Positions 34,047 through 42,558 of a stretch of 64,000 bases of DNA are shown here, piece after piece. Below the pieces are notes generated by a model. It saw only the letters and a program-made list of their open reading frames with translations. It had not been told where the DNA came from and searched no databases. Both the position numbers and the translations under genes were made by a program. This stretch comes from [Mycobacterium] stephanolepidis (GTDB lineage: Bacteria; Actinomycetota; Actinomycetes; Mycobacteriales; Mycobacteriaceae): assembly GCF_002356335.1 (NCBI RefSeq), contig NZ_AP018165.1:744001-808000 (forward strand), given 5' to 3'. Within the stretch, counting starts at the first letter, position 1, and each line of letters starts with the position of its first letter.

Positions 34047-35192
34047 GTGTCGCGACGCTCTGTGGCTGCTTATGACTCCTTTCTGGCCACGAGAAAATTC
34101 GGGGCTCTGGACGGCCTGCGGGCGCTGAGCGTCCTGGCGGTGATCTGGCACCACACCTCCGGGACACCCGGTCCGAGGATCTCGCACAGCGGATTCATGG
34201 GCGTGGACTTCTTCTTTGCGATCAGTGGCTTTCTCATTACCACGCTGCTGGTGCGTGAACGTGATCGCACAGCGGACATCTCGCTGCGAAACTTCTATGT
34301 GCGCAGGGCGTTACGAATCTTCCCGTTGTACTACGCGGTGCTGGCCCTGTATGTCTTGCTGGTGTTCGCCACCGAACGCGGTACGCCGAAGGGCGAGCAA
34401 TTCTTCCGGAATCTGCCCGCATTCCTGACCTACACCGTCAACTGGTTCGTCGACCTATCCGCCGGTACCTCGGTGCCGTTCTACTTTTCGTGGTCGCTGT
34501 CCACCGAGGAACAGTTCTATGTGTTGTGGCCGCCGCTGTTGGTCGGCGCGCTGCTCTTGGGCAAGGGGAGAATCGGGCCCCCGCTCGCCGTGCTGTTCGT
34601 CCTGGTCGCGGTATCGGTCGGTGCGGGTATGTTCCTGGATACCCGGGTGCTGCCGTGGCGCATTCTCGCGAGCCTGTCCTTGCCCATCCTGCTCGGCGCC
34701 GCGTCCGCGATCGTGGTGAACATGCGTCGTGGCTACGCGGCGGTTTCCGCGGTGCTGGGGTGGTGGTGGTCCGCCCCGGCGATGTTCGCGGCGATGCTCG
34801 GCGCGCTGTGGTTCGGTGCGCCGCCCTGGTCGATACAGATCATCATGGTCACCGCGGTCACCGCCGTGACCATCCGCGAGGACACCCCCATGCACCCGAT
34901 ACTGACCTGGAGGCCTCTGGCATTCATCGGTGTCATCAGCTATGGGATCTACCTGATGCACATGTTGTGCGCCAACGTCGTTCGCCGCGTGGTGCACGAG
35001 GAGCAGGGGTTGGCACTGTGTGCCGGAACGACGATTCTCGTCATCGCCGTTGCCTATGTGAGCTTCCGGTACTTCGAGACACCCCTGCTGCGCATCAAGC
35101 GCCGCTTCGAATCATCCGCAGAGCGGTCCGGTGACGAACTGTCCCGGACCGCTAACCGATTGCCGGTCCGAGCAGATCGTCGGCATCGGTGA
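34047..35192 (+). CDS. OafA/YrhL-like membrane acyltransferase (acyltransferase family 3)
   Basis: A 381-residue integral membrane protein of about ten helices. The family signature is clear: LDGLRALSVLAVIWHHTSG near residues 17-35 with the catalytic histidine, FMGVDFFFAISGFLITTLL, FYVRRALRIFPLYYAVL and WSLSTEEQFYVLWP. These enzymes acetylate or succinylate surface glycans and glycolipids at the membrane. Its position behind two exported PA14/glycan-binding proteins fits a glycan-modifying locus. The last 41 bp overlap the end of the XPB helicase gene on the other strand. Confidence 0.92.
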   Translation: MSRRSVAAYDSFLATRKFGALDGLRALSVLAVIWHHTSGTPGPRISHSGFMGVDFFFAISGFLITTLLVRERDRTADISLRNFYVRRALRIFPLYYAVLALYVLLVFATERGTPKGEQFFRNLPAFLTYTVNWFVDLSAGTSVPFYFSWSLSTEEQFYVLWPPLLVGALLLGKGRIGPPLAVLFVLVAVSVGAGMFLDTRVLPWRILASLSLPILLGAASAIVVNMRRGYAAVSAVLGWWWSAPAMFAAMLGALWFGAPPWSIQIIMVTAVTAVTIREDTPMHPILTWRPLAFIGVISYGIYLMHMLCANVVRRVVHEEQGLALCAGTTILVIAVAYVSFRYFETPLLRIKRRFESSAERSGDELSRTANRLPVRADRRHR

Positions 35193-36804
35193 TTCGGTAG
35201 CCGTAACCCTGCTCGGCTAGGAACCGCTGCCGGTGAGCCGCGTATTCGGCGTCGAGGGTGTCGCGCGACACCACCGAATAGAAGTACGCCTGTCCGCCGT
35301 CTGCCTTCGGCCGTAGCAGCCGCCCAAGTCGCTGCGCTTCCTCTTGGCGTGAGCCGAACGTGCCCGAAACCTGAACCGCTACAGCCGCTTCCGGCAGGTC
35401 GATGGAGAAGTTGGCTACCTTGGAGACCACCAGCGTGGCGATCTCCCCGCGCCGGAAAGCGTCGAAGAGCTCTTCGCGTTCGGCGTTCTTGGTGGAGCCC
35501 TGGATCACCGGGGCGTCCAGCTCGGTGCCCAACTCGTCGAGCTGATCAAGGTAGGCGCCGATCACCAGCGAGGGAACTCCCGGATGGCGGGCCAGGATCG
35601 ACTTCACCACGTTGATCTTCGTGTGGGCCGTCGAGCACAGTTTGTATCGCTCGTCGGCCTCGGCCGTCGCGTAGATCATCCGTTCGTTCTCGGTGAGGGT
35701 GACCCGCACCTCGATGCATTCGGCGGGGGCGATCCAGCCCTGTGCCTCAATGTCTTTCCACGGGGCGTCATAACGCTTGGGCCCGATGAGGCTGAAAACA
35801 TCGCCCTCGCGACCGTCCTCCCGGATGAGGGTGGCGGTCAGTCCGAGGCGGCGGCGCGACTGCAGGTCTGCCGTCATCCGGAACACCGGAGCGGGCAGCA
35901 GATGCACCTCGTCATACACGATCAGACCCCAGTCCCGGCTGTCGAACAGTTCCAGGTGGCGGTACTCGCCCTTGGTGCGCCGGGTAATCACCTGATAGGT
36001 CGCGATGGTGACCGGCCGAATCTCCTTGCGTTCGCCCGAGTATTCGCCGATCTCCTCTTCGGTCAACGAGGTCCGCGCGATCAGCTCTCGTTTCCACTGC
36101 CGCCCGGCGACGGTGTTGGTCACCAGGATCAGGGTGGTCGCCTGGGCCTTGGCCATCGCCGCGGCACCGACCAGCGTCTTACCGGCACCACAGGGCAGTA
36201 CCACCACGCCGGAACCGCCCGCCCAGAACGAGTCGGCCGCCATCTGCTGATAGTCCCGAAGCTCCCAGCCATCCTGGGCCAGGCTGATCGGGTGAGCCTC
36301 ACCGTCCACGTATCCGGCGAGATCCTCTGCTGGCCAGCCGATTTTGAGCAGCATCTGCTTGACGCGGCCACGCTCGCTGGGATGCACCTGCACGGTGTCG
36401 TCATCGATACGGGTGCCGAACATGGGAGCGAGCTTCTTATGCCGCAGCACCTCTTCGAGGACGGCGCGATCCAGGCTCACCAACGTCAGGCCATGCGCCG
36501 GATGCTTGATGAGCTGCAGTCGCCCGTAGCGGGCCATGGTGTCGACGATGTCCACCAGCAGCGGTTGCGGTACCGCGTAACGGGAGAAGGTGACCAGGGC
36601 GTCGACAACCTGCTCGGCGTCATGCCCGGCGGCGCGGGCGTTCCACAGCGCCAGTGGAGTGATGCGGTAGGTGTGCACGTGCTCGGGCGCGCGTTCGAGC
36701 TCGGCGAAGGGGGCGATCGCCTGGCGCGCCGCATCTGCCTGGTCGTGATCGACCTCCAGCAGCACGGTCTTATCGGATTGGACGATCAGCGGTCCATCGG
36801 TCAT
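35152..36804 (-). CDS. xpb: XPB-type DNA helicase (Ercc3)
   Basis: A 550-residue SF2 helicase matching M. tuberculosis Rv0861c, a 3'-to-5' DNA helicase of the XPB family thought to act in repair. Walker A is LPCGAGKTLVG (203-213) and the DEVH box is at 298-301. Later motifs are GLTATLIREDGREGD, VVSKVANFSIDLPEA and SGTFGSRQEEAQRLGRLLRP. Start chosen at ATG 36804 (MTDGPLIVQSDKTVLLEVDH), 7 nt after a TATCCT -10; the upstream ATG at 36834 is disfavoured. It is encoded next to its usual partner at 37289. Confidence 0.95.
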   Translation of the reverse strand: MTDGPLIVQSDKTVLLEVDHDQADAARQAIAPFAELERAPEHVHTYRITPLALWNARAAGHDAEQVVDALVTFSRYAVPQPLLVDIVDTMARYGRLQLIKHPAHGLTLVSLDRAVLEEVLRHKKLAPMFGTRIDDDTVQVHPSERGRVKQMLLKIGWPAEDLAGYVDGEAHPISLAQDGWELRDYQQMAADSFWAGGSGVVVLPCGAGKTLVGAAAMAKAQATTLILVTNTVAGRQWKRELIARTSLTEEEIGEYSGERKEIRPVTIATYQVITRRTKGEYRHLELFDSRDWGLIVYDEVHLLPAPVFRMTADLQSRRRLGLTATLIREDGREGDVFSLIGPKRYDAPWKDIEAQGWIAPAECIEVRVTLTENERMIYATAEADERYKLCSTAHTKINVVKSILARHPGVPSLVIGAYLDQLDELGTELDAPVIQGSTKNAEREELFDAFRRGEIATLVVSKVANFSIDLPEAAVAVQVSGTFGSRQEEAQRLGRLLRPKADGGQAYFYSVVSRDTLDAEYAAHRQRFLAEQGYGYRITDADDLLGPAIG

Positions 36805-36811
36805 TCGGTCC

Positions 36812-36817
36812 AGGATA
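36812..36817 (-). promoter_or_regulatory. -10 element TATCCT, leaderless start of the XPB helicase gene
   Basis: On the minus strand TATCCT is followed by 7 nt and the ATG at 36804, which supports this start over the ATG 30 nt upstream. Confidence 0.5.
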
Positions 36818-36856
36818 GTGATGCCCGGGGACATTGGCGGGTGCTGTATGCCCTGC

Positions 36857-36862
36857 TAGATT
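36857..36862 (+). promoter_or_regulatory. -10 element TAGATT, leaderless start at 36869
   Basis: TAGATT is followed by 6 nt and the GTG of the DUF2628 gene. It diverges from the XPB promoter 40 bp away. Confidence 0.45.
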
Positions 36863-36868
36863 GCTGCG

Positions 36869-37267
36869 GTGACGACACCACAAGACCGCAGCACCCTGGC
36901 CGAGATTTGGCAGCGCCGGTTCGCGTTCTACGACCAGTACGCCGCAGCGCCGACGAAAGAAGAGGCGAATGCCATCTTCCGGGCGGGGTCGTTCTGGACT
37001 CGTGTCCGCTTGACCAGTAATTTCCTGGCCTTTTTCTTTGGCCCGATCTACTTCTTCGTCAAGGGGATGTGGCGCAAGGGCCTCGTGTTGTTGGGGATCA
37101 CGGTGAGTGTCAGCGTCGCGCTGGGGGTTCTGGGGGCCTCCGACAGCGTGACGCGCGCCTTCTCCTTTGGCTTTGCTGCGCTGTTCATGGGAATCGCCAA
37201 CCAGGCCTACTACCTGCACTGGGTACGCAAGAGTGAGTCCTGGAATCCTTTCGAGGGTGTCCGCTGA
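36869..37267 (+). CDS. DUF2628-type small membrane protein
   Basis: A 132-residue protein with a soluble N-terminus (TTPQDRSTLAEIWQRRFAFYDQYAA) and a helix cluster: FLAFFFGPIYFFVKGMWRKGLVLLGI, VSVALGVLGASDSVTRAFSFGFAALFMGIANQAYYLHW. The FFFGPIYFFVKGMW-K stretch is typical of DUF2628. Members are small inner-membrane proteins without a known role. It sits between the two oppositely oriented helicase-related genes and is transcribed against them. Confidence 0.8.
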   Translation: MTTPQDRSTLAEIWQRRFAFYDQYAAAPTKEEANAIFRAGSFWTRVRLTSNFLAFFFGPIYFFVKGMWRKGLVLLGITVSVSVALGVLGASDSVTRAFSFGFAALFMGIANQAYYLHWVRKSESWNPFEGVR

Positions 37268-37288
37268 GGGGTTAACCAGCCCTCACGG

Positions 37289-39514
37289 TCAGGACGGTGG
37301 GGAAACCGCGGTGATGCGGTGAATCGCGAAGTCGCGGATTCGCCCTGCGGCGGTATCAAAGGCCGACAGCTGCCCACCGCGCACGCTGATCGGATTGACC
37401 ACGCGCGAGGACGCCACCCCGGCCGGGTCCACATACCCGATCAACACACTGGTTTGAGCCTTGGCGGACTGTTGCAACAACGCCACCGCATGCGATGGCT
37501 CGATGCGAACACCGTCGTGATCGCCTACTGCCCGTAACGCCTTGACCACCGCGGCGGCCGCGGGCTCGCTGAGCACCGGTGGCGTCCAGCCCATCCGGTG
37601 CGGCTGCGGTGTCACCCGGGCGCGATGCGTCCGCAGCGCCACGATCGTTCCGGTGGCATCTTCGGCAGCGGGGGCGAAGCCGGCCGAGCGCAACCCGGCC
37701 ACCAGCTCGGCCAACGGAGCGAAGGACACCGCGACCGTCGGGGCCAGCAGCCGCAGCCCCAGATCCTCGGCCAGTGTCGATGCCATCACCTGGGTCAGCA
37801 GGGCCACGTCATCGCAGCGCAGGAACGAGCTGGCTACCCCGGCCCGAAGCTGTCCGTGCCGTCGCGCGACATCGTCGATGAGATACGTCAGCGATTGGGG
37901 GACAGGGGTTTTGGAGCGTGAACCGAAGAAACTGTGTAGAGACGTCGCGGTCCGCCCCGAGTCCAGCGCGCGGCGGATGCTCGCCTCGCTGACCCGAAAG
38001 ACGCTGGCCGCCCCCGCCGATTCGAGGTCCGCCACCGCCGTCAGCTCCAGTTCCACCTCGCGTGTCAGCGGTCCGGGTGCTACGACCGTCAGGTCGGCCT
38101 GCACCAGGAAGTGATCGATGGGGGTGGGTAGCGCCTTGTCCATCGCGGCCAGCGTCGCGGCCTCATCGCCGGCACTGTCCAGGAAGGTGCGCACGTGCGT
38201 CGTCAAGGCGCCGCGCCCGATCACTCCCATTGTCGTCGCCTCGAACAGCAGGGCCGTTACCGGTTCCACACCCAGCCGGCCGCCCCAGCGCGGCCGGCGC
38301 CACCGCATCACCCGCGACGTTTCCTCGGTCCGCAATCCTTGCCCGGGCTCCAGCTCGCCGAGGATCTCCAGCAGTAGCTTGCGATCATGCGGCGCTGCCG
38401 TCGAGCGGAGTGAATCAGAAAGGGCCGCAATGGGTTTATCCTCGCTGGTGCGCTTACCTATCAGATCCGGTCGCGCCGCCAGCATCAGCCAGGCCGACAT
38501 GAGCCGTAACCAGCGGGTTGCGGTGGGCAGCTCGGCGAAGCGGTCGGCCTGTACGGTCGGCGCCCAATGCCAGCCCTCGGCATCGGTCTCGATATCGGGG
38601 TCACCGACCGCGATCAGCTCCGCGGCCGCCAGCACCTCCAGCAGTAGTCCCATCCGACTGTCGTCGATGCCCGTCGCCTTCGCGAGCCGTTTGACCTCGC
38701 GCACCCCCAAACCGCCGCTGCGCAGCTGCGGGGCCGGGTTGACCCCGAGCTCGTCGAGCAGCAGGCCCACCTCGCGCAGGAGATCGAGGGCGGCACCGGC
38801 GGCGGCGGCATCGGTTTCGGCCTGGGTCGCCGTCGTGGTCTCGACGGTGGGGGGCTGCAGCCGGTCTGGCTCCTCACCGCGGAGCAGCTGTGCCACGAAC
38901 CTAGGCAACAACACCGTCTCGTCGTCGATGCGCTGCAACAGCCCGGCGGCCAGTAGCCGCTGCACCGGACGATCCGGCGGGGCGTCGGGCGCGGCATCCC
39001 GGGTGCGACCGATCGGGGATCCCGCGATGAGTGCCCGCAGCAGCTCCATCTCGCGTTCATCGGTCGCCTCCAGGGCTGCGCGCGCGGCGTCATAGGAGTC
39101 CGGGGTCTGCTCGCTGATCACCTGACCAACCACCCAGGGCAGACCCAACCGTGTTTCTCCCGCCAGATGGAGTTCGCGATCCCCCCACACCAGCGCCAGC
39201 TCACGCAGCCGGTCCAGGGTGGCACGCACCTGCAGCTCGGTGGCGCGACCGTCGACCTGGGTGAGCACCTCCGAGAGCCGAATACCCGTGATGTCCGCAC
39301 GCGCCACCAGCAGCGCATCCAGCACCGCCAGGGTCAAAAAGTCCAGGCTGTCGGTCGCCGCGCGCACCGATTGGCGTGAGAGCGCCCGGCCCGCCAGCGC
39401 CGCCAGTGAACCCGGAGGTGGCGAGGCCAAATCGGGTCGCAACTGGACCAGCCGCACCAACTGTTCGTCTGGCAGCTGGCGCAACCAGGTAGCCAATGCC
39501 GCATCCTCACTCAT
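37289..39514 (-). CDS. XPB-associated helicase C-terminal-domain protein (Rv0862c-like)
   Basis: A 741-residue protein corresponding to Rv0862c, annotated as an XPB/Ssl2-like helicase-associated protein. It has no Walker motifs of its own. The sequence is mostly helical with winged-helix-like repeats (LATWLRQLPDEQLVRLVQLRPDLASPPPGSL, DFLTLAVLDALL, RELALVWGDRELHL) and a C-terminal part with IRRALDSGRTATSLHSFFGSRSKTPVPQSLTYLIDDVARRHGQL. It is probably an accessory factor of the adjacent XPB helicase. ATG 39514 lies 8 nt after a TACGCT -10 element. Confidence 0.85.
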   Translation of the reverse strand: MSEDAALATWLRQLPDEQLVRLVQLRPDLASPPPGSLAALAGRALSRQSVRAATDSLDFLTLAVLDALLVARADITGIRLSEVLTQVDGRATELQVRATLDRLRELALVWGDRELHLAGETRLGLPWVVGQVISEQTPDSYDAARAALEATDEREMELLRALIAGSPIGRTRDAAPDAPPDRPVQRLLAAGLLQRIDDETVLLPRFVAQLLRGEEPDRLQPPTVETTTATQAETDAAAAGAALDLLREVGLLLDELGVNPAPQLRSGGLGVREVKRLAKATGIDDSRMGLLLEVLAAAELIAVGDPDIETDAEGWHWAPTVQADRFAELPTATRWLRLMSAWLMLAARPDLIGKRTSEDKPIAALSDSLRSTAAPHDRKLLLEILGELEPGQGLRTEETSRVMRWRRPRWGGRLGVEPVTALLFEATTMGVIGRGALTTHVRTFLDSAGDEAATLAAMDKALPTPIDHFLVQADLTVVAPGPLTREVELELTAVADLESAGAASVFRVSEASIRRALDSGRTATSLHSFFGSRSKTPVPQSLTYLIDDVARRHGQLRAGVASSFLRCDDVALLTQVMASTLAEDLGLRLLAPTVAVSFAPLAELVAGLRSAGFAPAAEDATGTIVALRTHRARVTPQPHRMGWTPPVLSEPAAAAVVKALRAVGDHDGVRIEPSHAVALLQQSAKAQTSVLIGYVDPAGVASSRVVNPISVRGGQLSAFDTAAGRIRDFAIHRITAVSPPS

Positions 39515-39522
39515 CGGTCACC

Positions 39523-39528
39523 AGCGTA
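39523..39528 (-). promoter_or_regulatory. -10 element TACGCT, leaderless start at 39514
   Basis: On the minus strand TACGCT is followed by 8 nt and the ATG of the helicase-associated gene. Confidence 0.4.
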
Positions 39529-39577
39529 GAGGCGGGTTGGGTTCGCCGTCGGCCCCCCGGCCTGCCACAATGGCTTC

Positions 39578-39751
39578 GTGGCTGACAAAGAGCAATACGT
39601 CGACAACGGCTGGCCCGCACATGTGGACGGTGAGCACGCGGTCTCCGAACTCGCGGCCGACCGCACCGGGGCGCTGTCACCCTTCGGCGACATCGAGTTC
39701 CCGGTGGAGTCTGTGCCCTACGTGCACCCCGTCACCGTCATCAACAAGTAA
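39578..39751 (+). CDS. Small conserved protein (Rv0863-like), 57 residues
   Basis: A short gene running from GTG 39578 to TAA 39749-39751. The product starts [20 protein letters not shown] and continues with [12 protein letters not shown] and [12 protein letters not shown]. It is acidic and soluble, with no signal peptide. It occupies the place of Rv0863, just before moaC2, and ends 2 bp before the moaC GTG, so it is probably co-transcribed with the molybdopterin genes. Its function is unknown. The codon pattern (G/C at third positions) and the tight spacing support a real gene. Confidence 0.7.
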   Translation: MADKEQYVDNGWPAHVDGEHAVSELAADRTGALSPFGDIEFPVESVPYVHPVTVINK

Positions 39752-39753
39752 CG

Positions 39754-40266
39754 GTGTCCGACGGTCTTCGCGACAGCGAGGGGTCCACACCTGACCGTCT
39801 CTCCCACATCGACGAGCACGGGTCCGCGCACATGGTCGACGTGTCGGCCAAGCAGGCCACCACGCGCGAGGCGGTCGCAGCCGGACGCTTCGTCACCACC
39901 CCGGACGTCCTGAAGTTACTGGCGGACGGCACGCTCCCCAAGGGCGACGCCGTCGCCACCGCTCGTCTGGCCGCCATCATGGCCGCCAAGCGCACCAGCG
40001 AGCTCATCCCGCTGTGTCATCAGATACCGCTCACGGGCATCGACGTGGATTTCCAGATCGACACCGCCAACGGATCCATTCACATCACCGCCACCGCACG
40101 CACCAAGGACCGGACCGGGGTCGAGATGGAAGCGCTGACCGCGGTGACGGTCGCCGGACTGACCCTGCACGACATGGTTAAAGCGGTCGACCCGGCATCG
40201 CGTATCGACGATGTCCGGGTACTGCGCAAAGAGGGCGGCAAGACCGGAACATGGACCCGACCCTGA
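39754..40266 (+). CDS. moaC: Cyclic pyranopterin monophosphate synthase MoaC
   Basis: A 170-residue MoaC, which completes cyclic pyranopterin monophosphate formation in molybdenum-cofactor synthesis. Conserved blocks are [46 protein letters not shown]-like with the LCHQIPL motif, and [30 protein letters not shown] with the catalytic lysines. Starts at GTG 39754. It overlaps mog by 16 bp. Corresponds to moaC2 (Rv0864). Confidence 0.95.
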   Translation: [170 protein letters not shown]

Positions 40267-40736
40267 GATCAGCGCGGGTGATCGTGGCCTCCACCCGGGC
40301 AGCCACCGGCCAATATCCCGACAAGACGGGGCCCGTCATCGCCGAATGGCTTGGTGGGCAAGACTTCCGTGTTGAAAAGCCGATCGTCGTGCCGGACGGA
40401 GACGCGGTAGGGGAGGCCATTCGTTCGGCGTTGGCGGATCGGGCTTCACTGGTCATCACCACCGGTGGTACCGGACTGTCACCCACGGATGTCACTCCCG
40501 AACAGACGGCCGCGCTGCTGGACTATCAGATACCCGGCCTGGCCGACGCGATCAGACGCTCGGGTCCGCCGACCGTACCCACCAGCATCCTTTCGCGCGG
40601 CGTGTGCGGAGTCGCCGGTCGTACTTTGGTGGTCAACCTGCCCGGCTCCACCGGCGGGGTGCGCGACGGGCTTGCGGTGCTCGAGGGCGTGCTGGGCCAT
40701 GCGCTAGACCAGATAGCCGGGGGTGATCACGTATGA
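40251..40736 (+). CDS. mog: Molybdopterin adenylyltransferase-like protein (Mog/MoaB)
   Basis: A 161-residue MoaB/Mog-family protein that adenylylates molybdopterin before metal insertion. The substrate-binding motif [15 protein letters not shown] is complete, followed by [28 protein letters not shown]. It starts at ATG 40251 inside the end of moaC and overlaps moaE by ATGA, so the three genes are translationally coupled. Corresponds to Rv0865 (mog). Confidence 0.93.
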
Positions 40737-41161
40737 GCGCTAGCGTCACTCGAGCACTATTGACCGCCGAGCGCATCTCACTGATCGAGCACGAGCAACT
40801 CGTCGATCATGAATCAGCAGGGGCTACAGTCGGATTCGTAGGCAACGTGCGGGACCACGACGGCGGTAAGACCGTGCTGCGGCTGGAGTACTCGGCGCAT
40901 CCGTCGGCCCAGCAGGTGCTGACCGATGTGGTGGAACGCATCGCCGCAGAGGCAGATGGTGTGCGTGCGGTGGCGGTGAGTCACCGCATCGGCGCACTGA
41001 CGGTCGGTGAGGCGGCTTTTGTGGTGGCGGTGAGCGCCGACCATCGCCGTCGGGCATTCACCACCTGTCAGCGCCTTGTCGACGATGTGAAGGCAGCGCT
41101 GCCGGTATGGAAGCACCAGTTCTTCGCCGACGGCAGCGACGAGTGGGTGGGGTCGGCCTGA
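40733..41161 (+). CDS. moaE: Molybdopterin synthase catalytic subunit MoaE
   Basis: A 142-residue MoaE, the large subunit of molybdopterin synthase, which receives sulfur from the thiocarboxylated C-terminus of MoaD. Typical features are [55 protein letters not shown] and the end [23 protein letters not shown] with the catalytic lysines. Corresponds to moaE2 (Rv0866). Its small partner moaD is encoded 4.6 kb away on the opposite strand (45759-46007). Confidence 0.94.
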   Translation: MSASVTRALLTAERISLIEHEQLVDHESAGATVGFVGNVRDHDGGKTVLRLEYSAHPSAQQVLTDVVERIAAEADGVRAVAVSHRIGALTVGEAAFVVAVSADHRRRAFTTCQRLVDDVKAALPVWKHQFFADGSDEWVGSA

Positions 41162-41212
41162 AAAATCCGGGCACCGATTGGGGTCTGGTACCTAAAAACC
41201 CAGATCAGGGCG

Positions 41213-41239
41213 TTGACAGTCCCGTGGGTACAGTAACTT
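41213..41239 (+). promoter_or_regulatory. Promoter of the lipase gene (TTGACA / TAACTT)
   Basis: TTGACA at 41213-41218 and TAACTT at 41234-41239 are 15 bp apart, and the ATG follows 9 nt later without a ribosome site, consistent with a near-leaderless transcript. Confidence 0.45.
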
Positions 41240-41248
41240 TCTTGGTTC

Positions 41249-42556
41249 ATGAGCACTCCAGTGCAACCGAGACACCGCAATACGGCTCCTGCACCCCAGA
41301 TTTTCCCGCACCCCGGTAAACGTCCGGCGCACCCCGACGACGATCCCTTCCATTGCCCACCTGACGGCTTCTGGGATGCGGAACCCGGATCAGTTCTGCG
41401 TGCCCGCCCGGCAGATATCGGATTCCTGGGGCTGTTACGTCAACAGGTAACCGCCTGGCAATTGCTGTTTCGCACCACCGATCCGCATGGCGCGCCTGAA
41501 GTCTCGGTCACCACGGTGTTGGTGCCCGCTACCCATGACCCGCACTCTCCACGCCTGTTGGCGTACCAGTGTGCGATCAACTCCAGCCAGCGATCCTGCT
41601 TTCCCTCCTATTGCCTGCTGCAGGGTGCGCGGGGCCCCTTCGCCAATCCGCAGATCGAATTGTTGTTGATGGCCGCCGCGTTGCGGCAGGGCTGGATCGT
41701 GAGCGTCGCAGACCACGGTGGACAGCCGGGCCGTTATGTCGTCGCACGCCAACCCGGTTACCACGTACTGGACGGTTTGCGGGCCACGCAAGAGTTCGCC
41801 GAGCTGCGACTTCCGGCCGATACGCCTATCGGGCTGTGGGGATACTCCGGTGGCGGGCTTGCCAGTTCGTGGGCGGCCGAGATGGCGCCTAGCTATGCCC
41901 CCGAGCTCAACATCGTCGCGGCGGCGTTGGGTTCACCGGCCTCGGACCCCGGCAAGATCTTGGAGCGGGCCGACGGAGGACTGTTCGCCGGACTGGGCTT
42001 TGCGGCCATCTCTGCATTGCGTGGAAGCTATCCGGCGCTCGATTCTGTGTTGACGCAGCACCTTACGTCCAAGGGCGAGAAGATCATGACGACGGTGCGG
42101 GAACTGTCGACCGGACAGGCTGTCGGACGGTATGTGATGCGCAACCTCGATCGTTATGTGGACCTGCCCATTGCCGATCTCATGGCGCTGCCCGATGTCG
42201 CCGCCATGAGTGAAGATCTGCGCCTGGGCAAGGTGGCGCCAACCTGCCCGGTGTACATCTACACCGCGGTGCACGATCAGCTCGTGGGCGTCGACGAGGT
42301 GGATCGCCAGGCCGACTTCTATGCCACGCATGGCACCGACGTCACCTACCGGCGCGACCGGCTCAGCGAACACGTATCACTTGTCCTTCTGGGCGCGCCT
42401 GCCGCCTTGCGATGGCTGGCGCAACGCTTGGAAGGTATGGAACCCGAATCTGGCACCCGCACTGTGGGATCCATGCTCGCCTCGATACCCGCGCTATGGA
42501 CCATCGCGGTGATGTCGACGGCGGCGGCCCGTGTACTCGCGGGCCGCCAACTGTAA
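41249..42556 (+). CDS. Secretory-lipase-family (LIP) alpha/beta hydrolase
   Basis: A 435-residue hydrolase of the LIP family (the Candida secreted lipase type). The nucleophile elbow is LWGYSGGGLASSWAAEMAP, preceded by VSVADHGGQPGRYV; a late TAVHDQLVGVDEVDRQ holds the acidic residue, and the histidine is probably in SEHVSLVLLG. No clear N-terminal signal peptide is seen; the C-terminus has a hydrophobic stretch (LASIPALWTIAVMSTAAARVL). It is inserted between moaE and rpfA relative to the M. tuberculosis order. Likely a triacylglycerol or ester lipase. Confidence 0.85.
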   Translation: MSTPVQPRHRNTAPAPQIFPHPGKRPAHPDDDPFHCPPDGFWDAEPGSVLRARPADIGFLGLLRQQVTAWQLLFRTTDPHGAPEVSVTTVLVPATHDPHSPRLLAYQCAINSSQRSCFPSYCLLQGARGPFANPQIELLLMAAALRQGWIVSVADHGGQPGRYVVARQPGYHVLDGLRATQEFAELRLPADTPIGLWGYSGGGLASSWAAEMAPSYAPELNIVAAALGSPASDPGKILERADGGLFAGLGFAAISALRGSYPALDSVLTQHLTSKGEKIMTTVRELSTGQAVGRYVMRNLDRYVDLPIADLMALPDVAAMSEDLRLGKVAPTCPVYIYTAVHDQLVGVDEVDRQADFYATHGTDVTYRRDRLSEHVSLVLLGAPAALRWLAQRLEGMEPESGTRTVGSMLASIPALWTIAVMSTAAARVLAGRQL

Positions 42557-42558
42557 GC

